Shown piece after piece: positions 16,273 to 24,091 of a DNA stretch of 64,000 bases (position 1 is the first letter of the stretch; every line of letters begins with the position of its first letter). Both the position numbers and the translations under genes were made by a program. Where the stretch lies: positions 124,001 through 188,000 of the forward strand of contig JAEEXI010000001.1 in assembly GCA_016291495.1 (NCBI GenBank), written 5' to 3'. Source of the stretch: Prevotella sp. (GTDB lineage Bacteria > Bacteroidota > Bacteroidia > Bacteroidales > Bacteroidaceae). The notes under the pieces were generated by a model. It saw nothing but the letters and a program-made list of their open reading frames with translations. It did not search any database and had not been told where the DNA came from.

Positions 16273-18675
16273 ATGAAAAGACTAATCCTGACAGCGATGT
16301 CATTATGCATTACGCATTATGCTTTATGCGTTGAATACAGACTTTGGTATAATACTCCAGCGCAGACCTGGACGCAGGCATTACCGGTGGGTAATGGTGT
16401 GATAGGCGGTATGGTGTATGGTACACCTGCTGTGGAGCGTATCCAACTGAATGAGGAGACCATCTGGGCAGGACAGCCAAACAATGTCGTCAATCCCCAT
16501 GCGAAAGATGCGTTGCCGGAAGTACGCCGATTGATTTTCGAAGGGAAATACAAGGAGGCGCAGGATTTGGCGAATGCGAAGGTGATGCCCAATGCCGTAG
16601 GGCAGAATATGGGTATGCCCTATCAGCCTTTTGGTGACTTGTATATCGCGATGTCTGGACATGCAGACTATACCAATTATGAGCGTTTCCTCGACTTGGA
16701 CAATGCGAAAACCGTTGTGCGTTATACAGTGGAAGGAGTACGGTATGAACGTGAGGTAATAGCTCCGTTTGGCGGCAATGATGTTATTGCTATCCACTTG
16801 ATAGCCAGTGATAAAGGTAAGATTACTTTTACTACTCATTTAACTACGCCGCATGAGAATCCGCTTTATGGAAGTGAAAAGTTAAGAGTGAAGAGTGAAG
16901 AATTTGCTACCGCCTATTTGCAAGGTGTTTCTGCCAAGCATGAGGGGTTGAAAGGAAAGGTGCGCTTTATGGGTCGTCTAGCCGTTCAGACGAAGGGTGG
17001 ACGGACCAGTGGCTCGAATGGTACGATCAGTGTGGTGGGTGCCGATGAGGCTACCGTCTATGTCGCTATCGGTACCAACGTGAAGAACTATAAGGACATC
17101 ACGGGCGATGAGGTAGCACAATCGAAGGAGCGTCTGCAGAAGGCGATGACTCTGGGCTATGAGGCCCTCAAAGAGCAGCATGGGAAAGTGTATCATCAGT
17201 ATTATGACCGGGTGAAGCTCGACCTTGGCGAGGACCAGTATAAGGGTGTCTCTACAAGCAAGCGCATAGAGTTGTTTGGTACACGTACAGATAACTATCT
17301 GGTTGCCACTTATTTCCAGTTCGGGCGTTATCTGCTCATCAGCAGTTCCCAGCCCGATAATATGAACCCAGCCAACCTGCAGGGTATCTGGAACGACAAG
17401 ATGTACCCCTCCTGGGACTCGAAATACACGACGAATATCAACCTGGAGATGAACTACTGGCCTTCGGAGGTGTGTAACCTGACGGAGATGAACGAGCCGT
17501 TGTTCAAACTCATCCGTGAGATATACGAGCAGGGTAAGGAGACAGCCCGTGAAATGTATGGTGCAGAAGGCTGGGTGTTGCATCACAATACTGACCAGTG
17601 GCGCATTACCGGTCCTGTTGACCGTGCCCAGACGGGTCTGTGGCCCGTTGGTGCCGCCTGGCTCTGTCGTCATTTGTGGGAGCATTATCTCTATACGCAG
17701 GACAAAGCTTTCCTTCGTCAGTATTTCCCCATCATGCTGGATGCCGCCCGTTTCTTTACCCAGACGCTCCAGAAGCATCCCACCAAAGGTTGGCTCGTGG
17801 TCTGCCCTGGGGAGTCGCCAGAACATGGTGGCAAAGGGCGTCCCACACCCCTTGATGCTGGTGTGACGATGGATAACCAGATAGTGACGGAACTCTACAC
17901 CAATGTCTTGGCGGCAGCGAAGATCCTAGACAATATAGATCATCTAGATGTTTTAGACACCATCAAGGCGCAGTTGGCGCAGTTGCCTCCCATGCAGATT
18001 GGACGCTGGGGACAGCTGCAGGAATGGCTCGACGATTTGGATGACCCGAAGGACGACCATCGTCACTTCTCACATCTCTATGGTCTCTATCCTTCCTATC
18101 AGATTTCCCCTACACGGACTCCAGAGTTATGGGAGGCTGCCAAGAAGTCGTTGGATGCTCGTGGCGACGTTTCTACGGGGTGGAGCATGGGTTGGAAGGT
18201 CTGTTCATGGGCTCGTCTGTTAGACGGCGAACACGCCTACAAGCTTATCAAGGACCAGTTGACACTTACCGCTGATACCTTCCTCATCTTTGGAACGGTG
18301 AAGCAGCGCGGCGGTACCTATCCGAATCTGTTTGATGCCCATCCGCCTTTCCAGATTGACGGAAACTTCGGCTGTACGGCGGGCATTGCTGAGATGCTGA
18401 TGCAGAGCTATGACGGCTATGTCTATCTGTTGCCGGCTCTTCCTGCTGTATGGAAGGAGGGGTCGGTGAAGGGCTTAGTGGCTCGTGGCGGTTATGAGAT
18501 AGACATCGACTGGAAAAACGGTCAACTCACGAAGGCTGTCATCCGTTCACGGTGTGGCGGTACCTGTCGTCTGCGTTCAAATACCCCCCTGAAGGGTAAG
18601 GGACTGAGAAAGACAAAGGATGCCGGCATCTATGAGTTAAAGACTATGGCTAATCAGGAATATACCATATATTGA
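16273..18675 (+). CDS. GH95 glycosidase, probable alpha-L-galactosidase/alpha-L-fucosidase
   Basis: 800 aa, full family length. The N-terminal beta-sandwich starts [18 protein letters not shown] with the [11 protein letters not shown] block, and the (alpha/alpha)6 catalytic domain carries [24 protein letters not shown] and [15 protein letters not shown]. These match the Asn pair, Glu and Asp of characterised GH95 enzymes. In RG-II loci the GH95 member BT1010 removes alpha-L-galactose from chain A, so that is the favoured activity here; 1,2-alpha-L-fucosidase is the other common GH95 activity. The N-terminus is a weak signal peptide ([20 protein letters not shown]) whose core is itself encoded by heptamer repeats (16301-16328). 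A second in-frame array with the gaagaatttgctaccgc flank lies at 16873-16913. It sits between CE19 and GH140 with spacings of 11 and 3 bp. Confidence 0.88.
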   Translation: MKRLILTAMSLCITHYALCVEYRLWYNTPAQTWTQALPVGNGVIGGMVYGTPAVERIQLNEETIWAGQPNNVVNPHAKDALPEVRRLIFEGKYKEAQDLANAKVMPNAVGQNMGMPYQPFGDLYIAMSGHADYTNYERFLDLDNAKTVVRYTVEGVRYEREVIAPFGGNDVIAIHLIASDKGKITFTTHLTTPHENPLYGSEKLRVKSEEFATAYLQGVSAKHEGLKGKVRFMGRLAVQTKGGRTSGSNGTISVVGADEATVYVAIGTNVKNYKDITGDEVAQSKERLQKAMTLGYEALKEQHGKVYHQYYDRVKLDLGEDQYKGVSTSKRIELFGTRTDNYLVATYFQFGRYLLISSSQPDNMNPANLQGIWNDKMYPSWDSKYTTNINLEMNYWPSEVCNLTEMNEPLFKLIREIYEQGKETAREMYGAEGWVLHHNTDQWRITGPVDRAQTGLWPVGAAWLCRHLWEHYLYTQDKAFLRQYFPIMLDAARFFTQTLQKHPTKGWLVVCPGESPEHGGKGRPTPLDAGVTMDNQIVTELYTNVLAAAKILDNIDHLDVLDTIKAQLAQLPPMQIGRWGQLQEWLDDLDDPKDDHRHFSHLYGLYPSYQISPTRTPELWEAAKKSLDARGDVSTGWSMGWKVCSWARLLDGEHAYKLIKDQLTLTADTFLIFGTVKQRGGTYPNLFDAHPPFQIDGNFGCTAGIAEMLMQSYDGYVYLLPALPAVWKEGSVKGLVARGGYEIDIDWKNGQLTKAVIRSRCGGTCRLRSNTPLKGKGLRKTKDAGIYELKTMANQEYTIY
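16301..16328. repeat. Period-7 array (cattatg) encoding the GH95 signal peptide
   Basis: cattatg, cattacg, cattatg and ctttatg encode CITHYALC, the hydrophobic core of the GH95 signal peptide. Confidence 0.8.
16873..16913. repeat. Dispersed heptamer element with gaatttgctaccgc end (copy in GH95)
   Basis: agtgaaa-agttaagagtgaagagtgaa followed by gaatttgctaccgc encodes [14 protein letters not shown] in GH95. The same unique end with agtgaa heptamers occurs on the minus strand at 2892-2927 and 24884-24927. Confidence 0.85.
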
Positions 18676-18678
18676 ACT

Positions 18679-20136
18679 ATGAAGAAACTAATGATGATAT
18701 GCAGCCTCGTTGTGCTGACGCTGTCGGCACAGGCTGGCAAACCGTGGGAAAACGGGAAGTTGAAAGTTTCAGATAACCAGCGTTATCTGCAGTTTGAGAA
18801 CGGACAGCCTTTCTTCTGGCAGGGCGAGACAGGATGGCTGTTGCCGGAACGACTCGACCGTGCCGAGGCAGAGTGGTATCTGCAGTCGTGTGCCAAGGCA
18901 GGCTATAACGTTGTACAGGTACAAACGATTGACGGCGTGCCAGCCTATAATATCTATGGGCAGATGTCGAACATCGACGGCTGGGACTTCTCGAAGATCA
19001 ACCAGAAGGGTGTCTATGGCTATTGGGACCACATGGACTATATCATCGATATGGCTGCCCAGCATGGTATCTATATCGGGATGGTATGTATCTGGGGCGG
19101 ATTGGTCAAAGACGGCAAGCTGAGTGTCGAGGATGCCAAGAAATACGGTTCCTTCCTGGCTAACCGCTATAAGGACAAGCCCAACATCATCTGGTTTATG
19201 GGCGGTGATATCCAGGGTGACATCAAACCTGAGGTCTGGAATGCCTTGGCGACAACGATTAAGTCGATTGACAAGAACCACTTGATGACCTATCATCCCC
19301 GTGGTCGCTATACTTCTGCCAAATGGTGGAGTAAGGCTTCGTGGCTTGATTTCCATACCTTCCAGAGTGGTCACCGTAAATACGGACAACGGATGGGTAA
19401 TAAGGACTATCCCATTCCTGACAATACCGAGGAGGACAACTGGATGTACGTGGATTCCACATGGGCATACAAGCCCATCAAACCCGTATTGGATGCAGAA
19501 CCCAGTTATGAGGATATCCCCATGGGTTTGCACGACGCTACGGAGGGTCGCTGGCAGGCATGGGACGTGCGCCGTTATGCCTATTGGAGTGTGTTTGCCG
19601 GCAGTTGCGGACATACCTACGGACATAATGCCATCATGCAGATGCTGAAGCCCGGCTATCCTACGAGTTATGGCGATGCCGGCGATGTGAAGACTTGGTA
19701 TCAGGGCTTGCATGACCCTGGTTTCAGGCAGATGCAATACTTGAAGCGCCTTATCCTTACCTTCCCTTATTTCGAGCGAGTACCCGACCAGAGTATCATC
19801 CAGGAGAACGGTACGCAGTATGACCGTCTGATTGCCACCCGTGGCGCAGACTATCTGTTGGTCTATAACTATACGAGTCGGTTGATGAAACTCGACCTGA
19901 CCAAGATTTCAGGCGACAAGAAAAATGTGTGGTGGATGGATGCCAGAACGGGGCATTTGCGCTTCTTGGGAGCATACGACTCCAAGGTGCTGACGTTCCG
20001 TATGCATAAAAAGGGAATGGGTATCGAGGATGGTGTCCTGATTGCCATCGATGCCACGAAGGACTATCTCAAGCCAGACCAGCTTGAGCTTCTTCCTGAC
20101 GGCTATCGTGCCAAGGCGCGTGACCTGAATGAGTAG
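18679..20136 (+). CDS. GH140 (DUF4038-type) apiosidase
   Basis: 485 aa with signal peptide (MKKLMMICSLVVLTLSAQA|G). The (beta/alpha)8 domain of DUF4038 type spans residues about 25-370 and is followed by a short beta-sandwich. The candidate acid/base is Asp177 in FMGGDIQGD and the candidate nucleophile Glu274 in LDAEPSYED; their 97-residue separation equals that of the catalytic Asp187/Glu284 I recall for BT1012. GH140 enzymes cleave the apiosyl-galacturonic acid bond that anchors RG-II chains A and B to the backbone. Released apiose would be the substrate of the aps/apl/apt pathway at the left end of the window, so the two operons belong together functionally. It is 3 bp downstream of GH95. 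Confidence 0.88.
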   Translation: MKKLMMICSLVVLTLSAQAGKPWENGKLKVSDNQRYLQFENGQPFFWQGETGWLLPERLDRAEAEWYLQSCAKAGYNVVQVQTIDGVPAYNIYGQMSNIDGWDFSKINQKGVYGYWDHMDYIIDMAAQHGIYIGMVCIWGGLVKDGKLSVEDAKKYGSFLANRYKDKPNIIWFMGGDIQGDIKPEVWNALATTIKSIDKNHLMTYHPRGRYTSAKWWSKASWLDFHTFQSGHRKYGQRMGNKDYPIPDNTEEDNWMYVDSTWAYKPIKPVLDAEPSYEDIPMGLHDATEGRWQAWDVRRYAYWSVFAGSCGHTYGHNAIMQMLKPGYPTSYGDAGDVKTWYQGLHDPGFRQMQYLKRLILTFPYFERVPDQSIIQENGTQYDRLIATRGADYLLVYNYTSRLMKLDLTKISGDKKNVWWMDARTGHLRFLGAYDSKVLTFRMHKKGMGIEDGVLIAIDATKDYLKPDQLELLPDGYRAKARDLNE

Positions 20137-20139
20137 TTC

Positions 20140-20202
20140 AATAACCCAGCCTTATTTGAAAATAACCCTGCCTTATTGTTGAATAACCCAGCCTTATTTA
20201 GA
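20140..20202. repeat. 21-bp tandem repeat x3 in the GH140-GH78 gap
   Basis: Three contiguous 21-bp units of aataaccc(a/t)gccttatt(t/g)... occupy nearly the whole 72-bp gap. Each unit has aataa/ttatt arms. Read through, they give a spurious leader (MLNNPALFRNT) on the next ORF. Confidence 0.92.
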
Positions 20203-20208
20203 AATACA

Positions 20209-23200
20209 ATGAAGAAAATGCTTTTGATATGCCTTGCCTTGGTGCCGCTGATGGCGCTGGCAGGAGTAGAGGTAAAAGACCTGAGGGTGGAGGGCATGGA
20301 CCGTCCGCTGGCTGTCGATACGCATCAACCCCGATTCTCGTGGAAGATAACATCGGACAAGAAGGATGTGCGTCAGACGGCATACCAGATTATCGTCAGC
20401 GACAATCGCGGCGAGGTGTGGAACTCAGGTTGCATAGAGGGCAACCAGCAGCTATGGGTTCGCTATGGTGGCTCTCAGTTAAAGAGCAATACCGCTTGCA
20501 CGTGGAAGGTGAAGGTCTGGACCACTGCTGGTGAGTCAGACTGGAGCAGCGAGGAGTGTTTCAGTATCGGACTGCTGGACGAAGGAAAATGGAGTGGTTA
20601 TTGGATAGGTCTGGAACAGCTGTTGCCAGGTGAGGAAAGAGGTATGCATACACGCATGGCTGCACGCTACCTGCGCAAGGAGTTCCAGCTGAAGGATAAG
20701 GAGATACGTCGCGCTACAGCTTATGTGGCTGGCATCGGACTGCATGAGTTCTATGTTAACGGTCAGCGCATGGGTGACGGCGTGCTGCAGCCCGTGCCCT
20801 CAGACTATCGCAAGACTATCTATTATAATGCCTATGACGTGACGGAAGTCATGGCGAAGAAAACCTGTCTCGGTATCATCCTGGGCAACGGCCGTTTGTT
20901 TCCCATGCAACAGCACAAACCCTATAAGATTCATACCTTCGGCTATCCCAAGTGTCGCATCAATGTCATCGTGGAATATGCTGATGGCAGTACCCAGCGT
21001 TTGCAGACTGACGACAAGGGTTGGAAGGTGACCACTGACGGTCCTATCCGTGCCAACAACGAGTATGACGGTGAGGAATACGACGCCCGCAGGGAGATGA
21101 TGGGGTGGAGCGAGGTAGGCTATGACGATTCGAAATGGCTGAAGGCCGAGCGTACGGATATCCCCCAAGCTTATCTCAGAGCTCAGATGACACCAGGCAT
21201 GAAGGTGCTACAACGAATACAGCCTGCATCCGTAAAAGGAAATATCGTTGATATTGGACAGAATATAGCCGGATGGCTGAAGGTTCGCGTCCGGGGACAG
21301 AAGGGTGACACCATCCGCATTGTCTATGCCGAGAAACTGAACGCTGACGGAACGCTGTATCGCGAAAACTTCCGTAATGCCCGCTCGACAGATATCTACG
21401 TCTGCAATGGTGAAGAAGGCAAGGAAGGCCGTTGGTGGACGCCGACATTCGTCTATCATGGTTTTAAGTATGCGGAGGTCATCGGTCTGAAGCAGGTTGC
21501 CAAGGACGACCTTATCGCTGAAGTAGTGGCTGACGAGATGCGAACGACAGGACATTTCGAGTGTTCTGATACCATCCTGAACAAAGTGATGAAGAATGCC
21601 TGGTGGGGTGTGTTGGACAATTACAAGGGCATGCCAATCGATTGTCCGCAGCGCGATGAGCGCCAGCCTTGGTTGGGCGACAGGACGATGGGATCGTTGG
21701 GAGAGTCGTACCTGTTTGACAACGAACGTCTCTATACCAAATGGATGCGTGACATCTGTGAGGCCCAGCGTACGGACGGATGTATCCCTGACGTGGCGCC
21801 AGCCTTCTGGAATTATTATAGCGACGATGTGGCCTGGGCAGCAGCCTTGCCTTTCGGTTGTGATATGCTGTGGCGGCAGTATGGCAACCGCGAGGCCATC
21901 GACAAGAGCTATCCTGCCATCAAGAAATGGGTGCAGCACATCATCGAGGAACACGGTCGTGATGGTATCATCCATTGCGGGAAGTATGCCGACTGGTGCG
22001 TACCACCTGAAAAGCTGGAACTCATCCATTCGCAAGACGATACACGCAAGACCGACGTGACGCTCATTTCTACCGCATATATTATCCGTACCCTGCAACT
22101 GATGGAGCAGTGGGGCTGTGAGAAGGAACTGTGGCAACCCATCCGTGAGCAGATGACGGCGGCGTTCAACAAGCAGTTCCTGACCGTCAAGCGTGGCACC
22201 AGTCCCCGTCCCGGTCATGTGCTCTATCCCGACTCTGTCTATTATGGGAATAATACGGTGACGGCAAACCTCCTGCCGCTGGCGCTGGGCATTGTGCCTG
22301 ACGACTGCAAGGAGGATGTGGTGAAGCAGATTGTGGAAAACATCTGTGTTCAAAACAAAGGTCACGTGTCGTGTGGTGTCATCGGCATCTCATGGCTGCT
22401 CAGAGGTCTGAGCGATAACGGCTTTGCCGATGTGGCATGGCTTCTGGCTACCCAGCGTAAATACCCCTCGTGGGGCTATATGACGGAGAATGGCGCTACC
22501 ACCATCTGGGAGCTGTGGAACGGCGACAAGGCCAATCCCAAGATGAACTCAGGTAATCACGTGATGCTGCTGGGCGACCTGCTCACGTGGTGTTATGAAT
22601 ACCTGGGCGGCATCAAAAGAGACGCCAATCAGATTGTATTGAAGCCCTTATTTGATATCCAGAACTGCGAATGGGTCAATGTCAGCTACGATTCGCCCTA
22701 TGGTAAAATTGTCAGCAACTGGAAGAAGACGCTGCAACACGTAGAGTGGGACGTTGAAGTGCCCTGTAACACAACGGCCACCATCTGTCTGCCTGACGGT
22801 ACGAAGAAGGAAGTAGGCTCTGGTAAGTATCATTTCGCCTGCGATATACCCACCCATCATGAGGCTATTCTGAAGGATCAGTTCCTTTATGAGCACACTT
22901 ACTTCCCTGAGGCACACGCCTCTACCATCGTCGAACTGAAGAACGGCGACCTTGTGGCAGGATATTTTGGAGGTACCCACGAGAAAGACCCTGACGTCTG
23001 CATCTGGGTGAATATCAAGAAGAAAGGCTCCGACACCTGGAGCGCGCCCATACTCGCAGCCGATGGCGTGCTGGACCTCAATGACCCACGTGCCAAACTT
23101 GCCGGTCTTACTGGTATGAAGGACGACACGACGCCTGCCACGAATGGTCCTATTCGTCGCAAGTTCAGTGGTCTGCCCACTCCAAAGAACCAGACAGACG

Positions 23201-24090
23201 AAACGACATACGACTACATTACCAAGACCACTCGTCTGCAGAACGTCCCCACGACACTCAAGCGCAAGTCGTGCTGGAATCCCGTACTCTTTGAGATGCC
23301 CAATGGTGAGTTGTGGCTCTTCTTCAAGATTGGCAGTAGCGTGGGCGACTGGACAGGCTGGTTGGCTAAGTCGAAGGATGGCGGAAAGACCTGGAGCGAT
23401 AAGGAGCCTATGGGCTACGACTCAGAGGGTCGCGCTTATCTTGGTCCCATCAAGAACAAACCCGAACTGATTGGCAATCGTCTGCTGTGTCCTTCTTCTA
23501 CGGAAGGTAACGGCTGGCGTTTCCATATGGAAATCCTTGACCTGAGTGACGGACTATGGAAGAAAGGTAAGGCCATCAAGGACCTGAACTGGAAGTGGAT
23601 ACCTGTCGAGAGCACAGAAGCCACGAAGACCGACGACATGAAACAGCATCCCATCGACTGTATCCAGCCTTCGATTCTGAAGTTGAAAGACGGACGTCTG
23701 CAGGTGTTGATGCGTACCCACAATGCCCGACTCGCTACAAGCTTTAGCAGCGATAACGGTGACACATGGACGCCTGTCACACTTACCGAGGTGGAGAACA
23801 ACCAAAGCGGTACGGATGCCGTTACGTTGCAAGACGGTCGGCATGCACTCATCTATAATAACTTCGAGACTTTGCCGTTGACGAAGAAGGGTGTGCGCAC
23901 ACCTTGCTCTATCGCCCTGAGTGACGACGGTACCCATTGGCGTCACGTGCTTACCCTCGAAGCATCACCCATCGACCAGTATAGCTATCCGGCTATCATC
24001 CAGGGCCGTGACGGTAAACTCCACTGTGTCTATACCTGGCGCCGCCAGCGTGTCAGCTACAAAGAGATTGATTTAAGTAAACTAAAATAA
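20209..24090 (+). CDS. GH78 alpha-L-rhamnosidase fused to a C-terminal sialidase-like (BNR) propeller
   Basis: The ORF track begins at 20176, but those codons are 21-bp repeat sequence. The ATG at 20209 starts a normal signal peptide (MKKMLLICLALVPLMALA), giving 1293 aa. Residues about 20-880 are GH78: N-terminal sandwiches (LRVEGMDRPLAVDTHQPRFSWKI), then an (alpha/alpha)6 barrel with DCPQRDERQPWLGDR and GATTIWELWNGD. Residues about 884-1293 form a six-bladed sialidase-like domain with ETYFPE-like entry, Asp boxes (SKDGGKTWSD, SSDNGDTWT, SDDGTHW) and CSIALSDDG. RG-II chain C is Rha-alpha-1,5-Kdo, and GH33-type folds can release Kdo. One protein could therefore remove the rhamnose and then the Kdo. 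The GH78 part is firm; the Kdo activity is a hypothesis. The sialidase-like part could instead be an acetylated-sugar hydrolase or a binding module. Confidence 0.82.
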   Translation: MKKMLLICLALVPLMALAGVEVKDLRVEGMDRPLAVDTHQPRFSWKITSDKKDVRQTAYQIIVSDNRGEVWNSGCIEGNQQLWVRYGGSQLKSNTACTWKVKVWTTAGESDWSSEECFSIGLLDEGKWSGYWIGLEQLLPGEERGMHTRMAARYLRKEFQLKDKEIRRATAYVAGIGLHEFYVNGQRMGDGVLQPVPSDYRKTIYYNAYDVTEVMAKKTCLGIILGNGRLFPMQQHKPYKIHTFGYPKCRINVIVEYADGSTQRLQTDDKGWKVTTDGPIRANNEYDGEEYDARREMMGWSEVGYDDSKWLKAERTDIPQAYLRAQMTPGMKVLQRIQPASVKGNIVDIGQNIAGWLKVRVRGQKGDTIRIVYAEKLNADGTLYRENFRNARSTDIYVCNGEEGKEGRWWTPTFVYHGFKYAEVIGLKQVAKDDLIAEVVADEMRTTGHFECSDTILNKVMKNAWWGVLDNYKGMPIDCPQRDERQPWLGDRTMGSLGESYLFDNERLYTKWMRDICEAQRTDGCIPDVAPAFWNYYSDDVAWAAALPFGCDMLWRQYGNREAIDKSYPAIKKWVQHIIEEHGRDGIIHCGKYADWCVPPEKLELIHSQDDTRKTDVTLISTAYIIRTLQLMEQWGCEKELWQPIREQMTAAFNKQFLTVKRGTSPRPGHVLYPDSVYYGNNTVTANLLPLALGIVPDDCKEDVVKQIVENICVQNKGHVSCGVIGISWLLRGLSDNGFADVAWLLATQRKYPSWGYMTENGATTIWELWNGDKANPKMNSGNHVMLLGDLLTWCYEYLGGIKRDANQIVLKPLFDIQNCEWVNVSYDSPYGKIVSNWKKTLQHVEWDVEVPCNTTATICLPDGTKKEVGSGKYHFACDIPTHHEAILKDQFLYEHTYFPEAHASTIVELKNGDLVAGYFGGTHEKDPDVCIWVNIKKKGSDTWSAPILAADGVLDLNDPRAKLAGLTGMKDDTTPATNGPIRRKFSGLPTPKNQTDETTYDYITKTTRLQNVPTTLKRKSCWNPVLFEMPNGELWLFFKIGSSVGDWTGWLAKSKDGGKTWSDKEPMGYDSEGRAYLGPIKNKPELIGNRLLCPSSTEGNGWRFHMEILDLSDGLWKKGKAIKDLNWKWIPVESTEATKTDDMKQHPIDCIQPSILKLKDGRLQVLMRTHNARLATSFSSDNGDTWTPVTLTEVENNQSGTDAVTLQDGRHALIYNNFETLPLTKKGVRTPCSIALSDDGTHWRHVLTLEASPIDQYSYPAIIQGRDGKLHCVYTWRRQRVSYKEIDLSKLK

Positions 24091-24091
24091 T

